Part shown: positions 1 through 9,356 of the stretch, piece after piece
Numbering within the stretch: position 1 is the stretch's first letter
Layout of the letters: each line of letters begins with the position of its first letter
Assembly: GCA_003116975.1 (NCBI GenBank)
Contig: BGKB01000172.1
Location: forward strand, 62,001 to 126,000
DNA from: Aurantiochytrium sp. KH105
Taxonomy: Eukaryota > Sar > Bigyra > Thraustochytrida > Thraustochytriidae
DNA length: 64,000 nt
Reading direction: 5' to 3'
Position numbers and translations under genes: made by a program
Notes under the pieces: model-generated
Database searches by the model: none
What the model was told of the DNA's origin: nothing
What the model saw: only the letters and a program-made list of their open reading frames with translations

Positions 1-2
1 TT

Positions 3-509
3 ACTCTGCCAGGGCCACCGTTCTACTCCCTTGTGGTCTACTTTGCGGCGCAGGAAAAGGATCTCAACGTCGGCAATCCTTTTGGGGATTTGCTGAACAA
101 GTTTCTCAACAGCGAAAGCAGCGAGTTTCGCGACAATTGCTTCAAGCTCATTCCACGCGTCGTCGAGGGCAACTTTTTCGTCAGCAAAGCTGTCGGCACC
201 ACTCCGGCGATTCTCGGAAAGAAGCTTGATCAAGAGTACTACGGCGACGGCGAGACCTATTTTGAGCTCGTCGTCGATGTCGGATCTTCCGCCGTCGCAG
301 GCTCTATTCTCGGTGTTGTCAAGGGGTATGCCGCCTCGATCAGCATTGACTTGGCCTTTCTCCTCGAGGGCCAGGAGGCTCAGTACTTGCCCGAGCGCAT
401 CTTGGGCTCTATCCGCCTCATCAAGCCCGACATGGACATGTGCGTCAAGCTTCCCTTTTACGCTGTACCCGCCAGCGACGATGAGGAGGACGGCCTGCTG
501 AGTGACTAA
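3..509 (+). CDS. EDR2/DUF1336 C-terminal domain protein, 5' end outside window
   Basis: The last 168 codons of a larger gene; the reading frame is open to the window edge, so there is no start here. The visible protein matches the ENHANCED DISEASE RESISTANCE 2 C-terminal (DUF1336) family: a GPPFYSLVVYFAA segment, then the FKLIPRVVEGNFFV core, an ELVVDVGSSAVAG segment and the closing LPERILGSIRLIKPD segment. In plants such proteins usually carry PH and START lipid-binding domains before this region and act at endosomes or the plasma membrane; those domains would lie upstream and cannot be seen. The tail is acidic (DDEED). It ends at TAA (507-509), 163 bp from the end of the convergent HDAC gene. 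Family assignment is confident; the full architecture is unknown. Confidence 0.88.
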   Translation, partial: TLPGPPFYSLVVYFAAQEKDLNVGNPFGDLLNKFLNSESSEFRDNCFKLIPRVVEGNFFVSKAVGTTPAILGKKLDQEYYGDGETYFELVVDVGSSAVAGSILGVVKGYAASISIDLAFLLEGQEAQYLPERILGSIRLIKPDMDMCVKLPFYAVPASDDEEDGLLSD

Positions 510-671
510 TTATAAATTGAAGAAATAGCGTTTTCCGAAAGATGATGTACAATATTAATTGCCAACCCGACCCTTCCATGCCATTCCATAGACATTTTCC
601 TCTTTTCCTTGCTTTGAATAAAGAAGCAGGATGTCCGTATCGATCGCCGTTTGGAAACATGGCGGCGTTAA

Positions 672-3536
672 TTATTTGTCCACCAAAGCACGAACGTGCG
701 CCAGAGCGTTCTCGCCGAGCTGGTCTCGGTTGAGGACAAGCTTTTTGGGTTCGCCCGCGGCGCCCGTCTTTTCCCGCGCCCACTGTCCGTAGCCGCCCTC
801 AAGCAGCGAAACGACACGGCCCTGGCAGCACGCGCGGGCAACCTGCTGAATCTCAGCCGTGACAAAGGCATAGTCGTCAGGTCCAAGGTCGATGCCAGAC
901 CAGTACTTTCCATTTTCCGTGCGGCTGCAACCAACATCGTTTTTACCAGCATCAAAGCCAGCAGAAATGAAAATGAGGTCCGGATCAAATCTGTAAAGCG
1001 CTGGGACCAGCCGACTATTGACGTGGTCGCGAAAGGCCTGCCGACCGTAGTTGGGGCCTGTCGGAAGTGGCGGCGAGGAGAAATGCGAACCATTTGTGCC
1101 ATCGCTGGTAGAAGGCGGTGCGGACATGTCAACGCCATTCTTACTCTCTGCTCCCCTACTCTGCGGAGCTGCGGGCCCATCATCATCGGTCAGTCTGCGC
1201 TTCTTCGACCTCGTCCGATTCGTGGGGACTCTCCACAGAGGCATGATGGGCGAGTTGATGACATTGCACTGCGGATCGTCCTTGCCACCGGACCCGGGAT
1301 AAAACTCGCCCGAGCCAACGGCCTTGTCCTCAGCCTTGTCAAAGAGATGAATGGAGAAAAATAGGATATCTTCTGGCCGCTTGAACTTTGTGCGCACGAT
1401 CTCCTCCGTGCCGTTACCGTGGTGCACGTCAAAGTCAACAATGGCAATGCGGCGAATGAACGACTTGTATTTGGTCAGCGCGTGCATCGCCCCGATGGCC
1501 ACATTGTTAAAGATGCAAAAACCACACGACACGGCGTTATCCAAGAGACCATTCACGCCAGCATGATGCCCTGGAGGACGGACAAGACAAAAGGCATTGC
1601 GATTAGTCCCTGATACAACGTGGTCTACCGCGCAGCAAACGCCGCCGACAGCTCGCCGCGCCGCGGGCAGAGAGCCTTCAGAGAAAAAGGTGTCGCATCC
1701 ACGTTCGTCCTTGAGCTGATTCTCTTCGAGTCCATTCATGACCTGGACACGCGGCGTAAAAGGTACCGGTCTTCCGAGACTGGCCACCTTTTGATGGAGA
1801 TCGAAAACAAGATCAATGTACTTGTCGTTGTGCGCGTATCGGAGAAGGGCCTTGGTAGCGGGCTCGAATGCAGAGCAGAATTGGAGGCATTCCGGATCAA
1901 TGCCGGCCTTGAGCTTGCCATGGATCGCAGAGATGCGCTCGGGCGCCTCCTGATGCGCTTGCGCGGTGCGATGACCTAGACACTCCTCGTGCATAACGAC
2001 GAGTGTTTTCATGCGCGTGTCTGCCTCAAAGAGCGCCTTGCGTGCCGCAGCGCGAACGCGGCTCGCAATCTGCTTGTTCGGAGAGAGATATCCCGCTGCG
2101 TCGAGAGCCGTCTCATCGTTCTCATTGCGGACGTTGACATCGGCTCCATAATCTCGCACGAGGGACTTGATGCAGGCGTCGCGACCGAAGCGCGCGGCAC
2201 GGTGCAATGCGGTGTCGCCGCTCTCGCTTTGGCCGTCGAGATCTGCGCCGGCGTCAAGAAGGGCTTCCATGGCGGCACAGTTTCCCATGGCAGCGGCCCA
2301 ATGCACAGCCGAAAAGCCCTCTGCGTCGAGGGTGCGGATCTCAGCGCCGCGCTCGATGAGCTTGGCGACAAGTCGCGCGGCATCGGCGCCATCTTCGCAG
2401 GCTGAGGCGCTCATCAGCGCCGAGTACCCAGTTTTGGGTTCGCATGCGTCGATTTCGTCAATGGCCAAATCCACCAGCAGACGATCGAAGGCTTCCTCAT
2501 CGCCGGCAAGAATGGCCTCGTGCAGCGCCGTGCGCTGCTGCATTTGGCTACTTGCTGGAGGCGCTGGCTTCTGGGCTTTCGCGGCGCGTTTGGCAGCAGC
2601 CGCCTCACGCTTGGCAGCCGTAGACGTCCCCGCTGTAGGTGGAGCCGTGAAAATGAGGCTGACAGACCCGCTGCCCACCTTGGTAAGTCGGGGCGAGCCT
2701 AAACCGACGGGTCGAGGGGAACCCAAGCCATTCAGATCGCCCATTCGAGGCGAGTACATTGGCACGGGAAACGAGCCATTGCGCTGCTGACTTCCAAAAT
2801 CGTTTTCGTCCGATTCTGACCCTGAGAGACGTTCCGGATTAACGATGCGGAGCTTCGACGTTGTCGCTGTCGCTGTGGCTGTTGTTGTCGTTGGTGGTGC
2901 TGGTGCTGCTCCGCTTTCTCCGTTGGCTGCGGCATTAGATGATGTTGTCGCCGCGGGTGTGGTCGATGTCTCAGGAGCTGCTGGTGGCCCCGCGCCTACG
3001 TCCACAGTCAGAGATTGCGCTGAGTCTAACGGAGGCGTCGTACTTGTCGTACTTTTTGGCATAGGTGCTGTGCTTGTCGCTGTTTCTACCTGCGACAACG
3101 CCGCTGGAGCTGCGGACGTCATTGCGGTCTCCGTTGAGGGACTGGATGTTGCTGTCACCGTAGATGTTGTTGTCACTGAAGCTGCCGGTGGCGCTGCGTC
3201 CACGTCCATGGCCAGAGATTGCGCTGGGTCTGACGACGGCGTCATGCTCATCGCTGGCGTAGGTGCCATGCTCGTCCCTGCTTCCACCTGCGATAACGCC
3301 GCCGCCGGAGTTGCAGTCGCCGACGACATTTCAACCTCTGCGACTTGCGAGGGATCTCGCGTGGCGAGGGTCGGCGCGTCCACTTGGCTCTGCGCCTCGG
3401 CCTTGGCGTCTGCGCCGTCCTCGGCAACGAGGCTCGTCTCTATGGCGTGCTGGACCCGGCCCACCTGCTCGTCCTGGGCGCGGCTGCTGGTGACGACGCC
3501 CTGCAGGTCCTCCTCGCTTTCCGCGCGCGAACCCAT
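672..3536 (-). CDS. Ankyrin-repeat histone deacetylase (class II-like)
   Basis: A 954-residue single-exon protein. Residues 1-330 are low-complexity Ser/Thr/Ala/Pro with a duplicated block (about 80-119 and 146-188). Residues 333-500 form about four ankyrin repeats, and 505-925 form a zinc-dependent deacetylase domain. Catalytic landmarks are intact: RPPGHHAG (653-660), DFDVHHGNGT (701-710, with metal ligands D703 and H705), FDAG (861-864, metal ligand D862) and LLEGGYG (911-917, catalytic Tyr916). It should remove acetyl groups from lysines of histones or other proteins, with ankyrin repeats as the partner-binding part. A 65-residue Lys/Arg- and Ser-rich insertion (762-828) interrupts the catalytic domain and could hold a nuclear localisation signal (RSKKRR). 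The start is the first ATG of the frame; an in-frame stop lies at 3696-3698. Confidence 0.93.
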   Translation of the reverse strand: MGSRAESEEDLQGVVTSSRAQDEQVGRVQHAIETSLVAEDGADAKAEAQSQVDAPTLATRDPSQVAEVEMSSATATPAAALSQVEAGTSMAPTPAMSMTPSSDPAQSLAMDVDAAPPAASVTTTSTVTATSSPSTETAMTSAAPAALSQVETATSTAPMPKSTTSTTPPLDSAQSLTVDVGAGPPAAPETSTTPAATTSSNAAANGESGAAPAPPTTTTATATATTSKLRIVNPERLSGSESDENDFGSQQRNGSFPVPMYSPRMGDLNGLGSPRPVGLGSPRLTKVGSGSVSLIFTAPPTAGTSTAAKREAAAAKRAAKAQKPAPPASSQMQQRTALHEAILAGDEEAFDRLLVDLAIDEIDACEPKTGYSALMSASACEDGADAARLVAKLIERGAEIRTLDAEGFSAVHWAAAMGNCAAMEALLDAGADLDGQSESGDTALHRAARFGRDACIKSLVRDYGADVNVRNENDETALDAAGYLSPNKQIASRVRAAARKALFEADTRMKTLVVMHEECLGHRTAQAHQEAPERISAIHGKLKAGIDPECLQFCSAFEPATKALLRYAHNDKYIDLVFDLHQKVASLGRPVPFTPRVQVMNGLEENQLKDERGCDTFFSEGSLPAARRAVGGVCCAVDHVVSGTNRNAFCLVRPPGHHAGVNGLLDNAVSCGFCIFNNVAIGAMHALTKYKSFIRRIAIVDFDVHHGNGTEEIVRTKFKRPEDILFFSIHLFDKAEDKAVGSGEFYPGSGGKDDPQCNVINSPIMPLWRVPTNRTRSKKRRLTDDDGPAAPQSRGAESKNGVDMSAPPSTSDGTNGSHFSSPPLPTGPNYGRQAFRDHVNSRLVPALYRFDPDLIFISAGFDAGKNDVGCSRTENGKYWSGIDLGPDDYAFVTAEIQQVARACCQGRVVSLLEGGYGQWAREKTGAAGEPKKLVLNRDQLGENALAHVRALVDK

Positions 3537-3780
3537 GGCGCTAGCCGCTGGGTTTTCTCTGCTCGCAGCCCGCTCGCCCTGCAGCTCCTGCCCGGGCCCG
3601 CTGCCCTCTCCCGGCCCTCGCGGCCCGTGCTGGCCGTCGTCGCCCTCGCGCCCGTCCGGGGTCCGCTCCAGCTCGCCTCGACGAGGTCTGCCCAGCTAGC
3701 GAGCCTGCTGCTCGCTCGCCTTGCTCCGCGCCAGGACTCTGCTCCGCTGCCGCGCCGCGCCGGGCCGCGCGGGGCCGCTT

Positions 3781-3845
3781 CGCGCGCTGCCGCGCTGCAA
3801 GGTGCGAGGCTGCCACGCGCGCTGCCGCGCTGCAAGGTGCGAGGC
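3781..3845. repeat. Two 30-bp direct repeats, 35-bp period
   Basis: The unit starting CGCGCGCTGCCGCGCTGC occurs at 3781-3810 and again, identical, at 3816-3845. It lies upstream of the HDAC start and overlaps no convincing gene. Confidence 0.9.
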
Positions 3846-3907
3846 GGCGAGCCTGTCGCGCGGGTCTGCGCGGGCGGGACTGCGCACGGCAAGTCTCTCT
3901 CTTGCGG

Positions 3908-3929
3908 TGCTGCTGCTGCTGCTGCTGCT
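3908..3929. repeat. (CTG)n microsatellite
   Basis: About seven uninterrupted trinucleotide units in the divergent intergenic region. Confidence 0.9.
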
Positions 3930-4689
3930 TGCGCTCTGCTCGCCGACCATCTTGGTTGCTTTTCCATTGCTGGGAGAACACATTGAAGGAGGAGACGAAG
4001 AAGAACAAGAAGAAGGAGAAGGCCTTTGCGAGCCGACGGCGTCGTCGTCATCGAGCACGGGTTCGGCTTCGAGAATCTGAGCCTTCTCATTCAAAATGTT
4101 CTTGTCCCCTTCATCGGAAGGACTGTTTGGGGCTCTCTTCGGAAAGGTTTGTCTGCGAAATTTGACCTGTGCGGAGTGTCGACAGTGCACAGCATTCCGA
4201 GAATTGAAGAGCTAACTCTTGTGTGTATTAGTAAGTGAATGTTCATCATAAGCCTTTCAAACGGGATTGCAGAACAAGCACGAAAGTGTAATAAGATGAA
4301 TGTATCGACTTGTTCTGAATTTTAAGAGCAGTGCAGGACAACGTTTAGAAGTATTCTGAAAATTCGATGACAACAGTGAATTTGGCAGGCTTGTTCATGA
4401 TGCGAATGAAAGAGGATGGTCTGCACTGGCCTGTTCAACTGTCTTTGTTAGGCAAATAATGACTTTTATCAGTAAATGGTTAGAGATGATTCTGATTGTG
4501 GTGATATGCTAGAGAATCGATAGCCTTCATCAAGTGCGTAGATGAAGCTTGCGTTGTATATCACCAAGCTTGGAAAGGACGTCACTAACCTCGTCGAAGA
4601 TTCCACAAATCTCGGCATCTTGTCCACCAACTCTAGCAGATCCACCATTTTGCTCGCAAATGCAAGAACTTCAATCGACCACCGGTCTT

Positions 4690-4724
4690 TCCTTCCTTCC
4701 CTCCCTCCCTCCCTCCCTCCCTCT
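4690..4724. repeat. (CCCT)n microsatellite
   Basis: CCTT then CCCT units, about 35 bp, some 255-290 bp upstream of the start at 4979. It gives a strong pyrimidine strand asymmetry. Confidence 0.85.
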
Positions 4725-4978
4725 CCAGCCTCCACTTCTACAAACAGGCTGCACGGCGCGGCGCTGCGCGAAGAATCGACGAAGCACAATGCGGCCTCCT
4801 CAAACATGATCTTCCGTCCCCAGGAATCTCTGCAAAACAGTGGTGACCCGATTCATCATCCACGCACTGCAAACTTCGAAGGCAAGCAAGGCCCGCAGAA
4901 CATTGGCTCTGTCCGTCGAGGCGAAGGTGGCGCGGCGGTGAGGCGCGGCGGCAGCGAGGCGAGGCGAGGCGAGGCAGC

Positions 4979-5635
4979 ATGATGCACTTTCATGGGGAGA
5001 GGCAGGTGCTGCGCAGACTACGCGCAGTGTCGTCGGCGCTGGTCGTGCTCATGGTGGTTGGCTTACTCATCCCGTGGGCGCGGGTGACAGCGCCAGCGAC
5101 CCCGGGCCTCTACGCAGACGTAGGGCTCACGTGGTGCCACGGAGGACCGATGTGCAAGGCGCTCGAGTCTGCGTACGGGCACTCGTCCTCATCGTCAGCC
5201 TCGGGCGGCGATAGCAAGGGCGGCGCGGCCATGCCGCCATGGGCGTCAAAGTTCGTCACGGACCAGGTCGAATCTAGCGAGCTCTATGCCGCCAGCGTGG
5301 TCGCGCTCTCCGGCATGGGGCTTACCCTCGCCTGCATCCTTGGCGCAGAGTTTGTGTGGAGCCGCTTTGGATATCAGACGGTGCGCGGTCTTGACTACCG
5401 CGTCGTCTTGCAGCTCGCCAGCTGCGGGATCTTTCTCTCGTCGACCATTGTCTATATTGTCATGGCTCAGAACTCGTTGAACGAGGGCAGATTCCTCGTT
5501 GGCGTTTGGCTATCTCTCGTGGGTGGTGTGCTGGCACTGCTGTCCTGCATTTTAATCCTCGTACGAATGAACGATATGGAGGATCCACTTGATGTGCTTG
5601 AACCCAAGGGCGTCCGATATGGCGCCTTCGCATAG
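4979..5635 (+). CDS. Four-helix membrane protein, claudin/PMP22-like topology
   Basis: 218 residues with four predicted membrane helices at about 16-33, 104-122, 143-162 and 172-195. The first loop is long (34-103), contains Cys53 and Cys59 in a GLTWCHGGPMC context and a Ser/Gly-rich stretch. The N- and C-termini are short; the first ends in an Arg-rich patch, which suggests a cytosolic N-terminus. A large first extracellular loop with a W-x(n)-C-x(n)-C pattern resembles the claudin/PMP22/tetraspan group, but the match is topological and no family was firmly recognised. Two adjacent ATGs (4979 and 4982) could each serve as start. Convergent with COG4, 340 bp away. Confidence 0.75.
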   Translation: MMHFHGERQVLRRLRAVSSALVVLMVVGLLIPWARVTAPATPGLYADVGLTWCHGGPMCKALESAYGHSSSSSASGGDSKGGAAMPPWASKFVTDQVESSELYAASVVALSGMGLTLACILGAEFVWSRFGYQTVRGLDYRVVLQLASCGIFLSSTIVYIVMAQNSLNEGRFLVGVWLSLVGGVLALLSCILILVRMNDMEDPLDVLEPKGVRYGAFA

Positions 5636-5975
5636 GCGCGCGAGCGACGCGACAGACAAGACAAGTTTGCTTCGAAAAGAGCACTACTCGACTTGTTCAG
5701 ATGCCAAGGAGCTTTTTCGACGTTGCTTGTCGATCTCAGATTTTAAATTACCCTAGAAAGAAAGTCGCATTTGTTCGAGCATCCTGGTACTACTTGCATC
5801 GCCGCCTCTTCCTCTTCCTTCCTCTTCGCAACCCTTTTTGCACGTCGTCATGATGCTCTTGTTTCTTTTCGCGAGTTCGTCTAAATTTGTCTTTTTGCTC
5901 AGAACAAAAGGGAGAAGCAAAAGGCCTCGGTACTACACAAAACGTATAAAATGATTTGCTTTTTGCATGCTCATG
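5636..5975. other. Convergent 3' intergenic region
   Basis: 340 bp of AT-richer sequence between two inward-reading genes. It should hold both 3' UTRs and polyadenylation sites. Nothing else is recognised. Confidence 0.6.
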
Positions 5976-8741
5976 TCATATCTTGAGTCGCTTGATGTCG
6001 TCCTGCTTAAAGTCGACACGCAGCGCCAAGGCGCGCTTGACTGCACGCTTATCGAGCGCCGTTGTATCCGAAGCTGAGGAAGGAGGCACATAAACGTCAT
6101 GGACATCCTCAACACGATCAAGATTAAGCAGGTCCGTGATCTGCTGCAGACGCCGAAAACGTAATCTTGCATCAGCGCCGATACGGCCGTCAAAAAATTT
6201 GACGATGCTACGCAGCTGACGATCGAGCAGCAGCGCCCCAAAGGCAGTGAAGCGCTTCTGCACGACAGCCGCCATGAGCTCATCCGCCGTCACGCCCGCA
6301 ACGCGAACACCTAGCTGCTGCGTCGAGTCTAGATCGAGATGCAAACAGGTTTCGTTCAAAAGATCGTCCGCAGTCTGCAGCACGGCCCATACATAGGGAT
6401 CGTTCGACTCGTTCTGAGACATGTACTCGTCTTCCGTGAGCTCAAAGCTAATCCCCGGGTTGCCAACCGTGCTCTGAACGCGGGATTGAAGCCGTGGTTT
6501 GATGAGACGCGTCAAGCTGTCGAGTCCGCGATTCAAGGTGCGCTGAAAGAGGTCAGACGTCTCTAAGAAACCGTCGACGCATTCCTTGAGGTGGCGACGA
6601 CGACGATCGTCAGGCAACGAGTCCGCATATGCTTCAAGCGTGGCGCGCAGACGATTCGTGTAAACAATGCACAGTGCAAGACTGTTGAGCGTTGTTTCAG
6701 GCGACCGCAGGCTCTCCGCGTCCTCATCGTCTCCACCTTGCTTGGAGTCACTATTTGTCTTTGATTTACTCGGTGCGCCCGTGCCTGCTGCACCCTGCGT
6801 AGCGGAGAGGGCCTGCTGGGCTTGCGAAAAGGCCGCGGCTCGAAGGCGGTCGAATTGCTCTTGACCCTGGAGACCGAGAGACTGCGCCCCTGAGCGAATC
6901 GCATTGACACGGCCTTGAAGCTGCACCGCCACGCGCTCCTCCAAGACTTGAACAATGTGATTAACCACCGCACAAATGCTATCCGTGTGCCCCGTCGCGG
7001 TCGCACGGTCACGGCACTTGTCAACGACAAAAAAGGCATCCTCAGCAATCGTGGAAACAACAACTTGCTTACCGCGTGAGGCATCGTCTTCGTGATGAAG
7101 GCCCTCGGCGCCAGCGCTGAGTCCATTGGCACCAGAGCGGGAGGTTGCAGGCGGCAAACTCGTCCTTTCCATCACGCCTTCAATCTCAAGAGCAGTGTCG
7201 ATGGCGGTGGCCATGTACGTCTTTTCCATTACGGCATAGTACCCTGCGAGTTCTTGCACCACGTTGATATACTCGCGAGACTCGTTGTCTGCCATACCGA
7301 GGTCAGCTCGTTTTCCCTGAATGAATTGATTGTACGTCTCTGTGTGCTTGAGCATGAGGGCTGCGTCATCCAGAAAGGCGTCCAAGGTTTGAATCGCCTC
7401 GGTACGCTCCTCTTCTTCGTTGCCGATCCAGCCCGTCGTGCCCAGACGCATGGCCTCGCCGAGGCGCGACGGGTCCGATATAATCATGCGTGCTCGCTCT
7501 TCGACACGACGACGCTCCATGAACGAGCGCAAAATCTTGGTAATGAGGCCATCGCATTCCGCATGAATCGACGACACCACCAAAGCCTGCAGATCCTTGG
7601 ACTTGCTAATATGACGACGCACCACGCTCGAGGTGCGTTGCACCACGGCAGCGCCCTGGTTCAAAAGATGCACCAAGAGGTCCAGGTACGATTTTGCAGG
7701 TGACGACGAACCGTTGCCATCGGATCCCGCGCCTCCACTTGCATGGCTCGGGTCATACTCTACATCATGGCGCGCCTCTGGGTCTTCCTCGGCACTGGTG
7801 AGCTCAATTTCGAGCTCAACATCCCGACGAAGCTGGTCGCATCGGTACCGCAAAAGTCGCGAGACACCTTCTGTCGGCTGGCCAAGCTTGGCAAAAACGC
7901 GGCACACCTTGAGGATCTTGTCCTCGTCGCGCGCCTCAAAAGCGCGAGTAAGCTCCTCGAGCGCGGTCCGACTTAATGACTCTTCGCGCATCTTGAATTC
8001 TGCGCTCGATTCGGCCTCATCCTCGCCGTCGGCGTGGCCGACGCCACTCGACCGGTACCTGTGAACAAAGTCTGAGGCGGCCTCAAGGTCTTCTCGTGCC
8101 ATGCACTCCTTGACACCCTTGAGGCATTCGCGCAACTCGACGACACGTCGGACGTGGGCGAGCGCTTCGAGTGCGCGCGATCGTGCCAAGTCAATTTCAC
8201 GCACACGCCGGCTGACGACATCGGCCATGGCGCGTGTTTCGGCGATGCGACCCTCGAGTTTGCCCGCGCCGGCATATACGCTCTGAAGCGTCGGAATGCT
8301 CGCATCGAGGCTTGCGAGGGTTCCTTCAAGGTTTGCAGGTCCGCCGAGCCGGGTCAGTGTCGTCGGATCCTCGCCCTTCGCAGTCGCACGGACCGATTCT
8401 GCGAGCGCCCTGCCAATTTGCTGCTGAAGTTCTTCTTCTTCGCGCAGGGTCATTTGCAAAGCCTGTTCCATGGCCTGCGGGTCAGTCCCGAGCGCCACGA
8501 CCTCCTCGAGCGGCGACACCTCCGCCATCGTCGCGGTCGTCGTCGCCATTGACGTCGTCGCGGGCGGCTTGGTCGCTTCGCGTTGCGTTGAGGTCGTCGT
8601 CGAGCTCGTCGAGCCCGCCGTCTTCTGCGCCGCCGCCGCGGTCGCCGCCGCACTCTCCACGCCGCCCGCCCTCGCCGCGCCCTCGCCCTCGCCGGGCCTC
8701 GCGCTGCCCGCGCGCTGCCGCGTCGCGCCCGCCGCCGCCAT
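5976..8741 (-). CDS. COG4: Conserved oligomeric Golgi complex subunit 4
   Basis: About 921 residues from the ATG at 8741. COG4 belongs to lobe A of the COG tether, which captures vesicles for retrograde transport within the Golgi and binds SNAREs and Sly1-type proteins. The N-terminal coiled coil carries the COG4 signature (VSRRVREIDLARSRALEALAHV, then a VxxCLKGVKECMAREDLEAA-type helix and a HRY motif). The C-terminus closes with LLNLDRVEDVHDVY and then LALRVDFKQDDIKRLKI, which is diagnostic for the family. It is longer than animal COG4 (about 785) because of a Thr/Ala-rich N-terminal extension of about 80 residues. The frame stays open upstream through an assembly join at 8809, so the start is uncertain. 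ATGs at 8795 and at the later MAEVSPLEEV are alternatives. Confidence 0.93.
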   Translation of the reverse strand: MAAAGATRQRAGSARPGEGEGAARAGGVESAAATAAAAQKTAGSTSSTTTSTQREATKPPATTSMATTTATMAEVSPLEEVVALGTDPQAMEQALQMTLREEEELQQQIGRALAESVRATAKGEDPTTLTRLGGPANLEGTLASLDASIPTLQSVYAGAGKLEGRIAETRAMADVVSRRVREIDLARSRALEALAHVRRVVELRECLKGVKECMAREDLEAASDFVHRYRSSGVGHADGEDEAESSAEFKMREESLSRTALEELTRAFEARDEDKILKVCRVFAKLGQPTEGVSRLLRYRCDQLRRDVELEIELTSAEEDPEARHDVEYDPSHASGGAGSDGNGSSSPAKSYLDLLVHLLNQGAAVVQRTSSVVRRHISKSKDLQALVVSSIHAECDGLITKILRSFMERRRVEERARMIISDPSRLGEAMRLGTTGWIGNEEEERTEAIQTLDAFLDDAALMLKHTETYNQFIQGKRADLGMADNESREYINVVQELAGYYAVMEKTYMATAIDTALEIEGVMERTSLPPATSRSGANGLSAGAEGLHHEDDASRGKQVVVSTIAEDAFFVVDKCRDRATATGHTDSICAVVNHIVQVLEERVAVQLQGRVNAIRSGAQSLGLQGQEQFDRLRAAAFSQAQQALSATQGAAGTGAPSKSKTNSDSKQGGDDEDAESLRSPETTLNSLALCIVYTNRLRATLEAYADSLPDDRRRRHLKECVDGFLETSDLFQRTLNRGLDSLTRLIKPRLQSRVQSTVGNPGISFELTEDEYMSQNESNDPYVWAVLQTADDLLNETCLHLDLDSTQQLGVRVAGVTADELMAAVVQKRFTAFGALLLDRQLRSIVKFFDGRIGADARLRFRRLQQITDLLNLDRVEDVHDVYVPPSSASDTTALDKRAVKRALALRVDFKQDDIKRLKI

Positions 8742-8764
8742 CTTCGTCGCGCTCAAGTTCGCGC

Positions 8765-8853
8765 TCGAGCTCGCCGCCGCCGGCGCAGGGCTCATCAGCG
8801 CCGCCCGCNTCGAGCTCGCCGCCGCCGGCGCAGGGCTCATCAGCGCCGCCCGC
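8765..8853. repeat. 44-bp exact duplication flanking one N (assembly join)
   Basis: Bases 8765-8808 and 8810-8853 are identical, and the only ambiguous base of the window, N at 8809, separates them. This is the mark of two contig ends that overlap but were joined with a gap character instead of being merged. The real genome probably has one copy, so the local coordinates and the COG4 5' end may be 45 bp too long. Confidence 0.9.
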
Positions 8854-9280
8854 CGGCGCCCGCAGCGCCAACGCCGAGGGCCGCGCCGTCCGCCCGCCCG
8901 CCGTCCGCCGCCGCGCCGCCGAGCGTGCGGGTCTGCGCCGGCTGCGCGTCGAGCTGCGCGAGCTCGAGCTCTTCGGGCTCGACGGGCCGAGCTCCTGCAG
9001 GCTGGTTTTGAAATCGGAGTTGAAGAAGGAGAAGTTGGGCAGTCCGCCAACCTGGATCTCCGCGCGCCCGGCCCCGCGCCGCGCCACCCGGGGCGCGAGC
9101 GCGGCCCTCGCCGCCGCGGCGCCGAGCCTGCGCCGAGGCGGCCCTCGCCCTCGCGGCGCCGAGCCTGCGCGCCGGAGGCGGCCGAGGCGGACTCGGCTGG
9201 CGCGGCGAGCCGTCTGCTGCGCCCAAGGTCGGCTCCCAGGTCGCCAAGAACTCTGTCGCCAAGGACCGGGACCAGGTCGA

Positions 9281-9322
9281 GGACGACGAGGACGACGAGG
9301 AGGAGGAGGAGGAGGAGGAGGG
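9281..9322. repeat. (GAC/GAG)n run
   Basis: Purine-rich trinucleotide run just upstream of the CobW start, about 40 bp. Confidence 0.8.
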
Positions 9323-9356
9323 CCTCGTGAGAGCAGCAAGCCCGTGGGGCGCAGAG

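Larger units (their letters stand above)
3537..4978. promoter_or_regulatory. Divergent intergenic region between HDAC and four-helix protein genes
   Basis: About 1.4 kb between two outward-reading genes, so it must hold both promoters. The HDAC-proximal half is very GC-rich and holds a tandem 30-bp repeat and a CTG run. The middle (4200-4560) is AT-richer. A CCCT run lies near 4700. Open frames here are Arg/Ala-rich and look like chance frames. No specific promoter motif could be named. Confidence 0.5.
8742..9356. other. Divergent COG4/CobW intergenic region with assembly join
   Basis: 615 bp of extremely GC-rich sequence between two outward-reading genes. It contains the single N, a 44-bp duplicated block, a shorter repeat (GCGGCGCCGAGCCTGCG at about 9116 and 9154) and a GAG/GAC run. 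Open frames here are Arg/Ala/Pro-rich noise. Confidence 0.6.

Noticed and set aside
3696-4190. Minus-strand frame in phase with HDAC, upstream of its ATG
   Set aside because: Its acidic/Ser-rich start looks slightly protein-like, but it ends at a stop before the HDAC ATG and no clear splice pair joins the two. Left as 5' flank.
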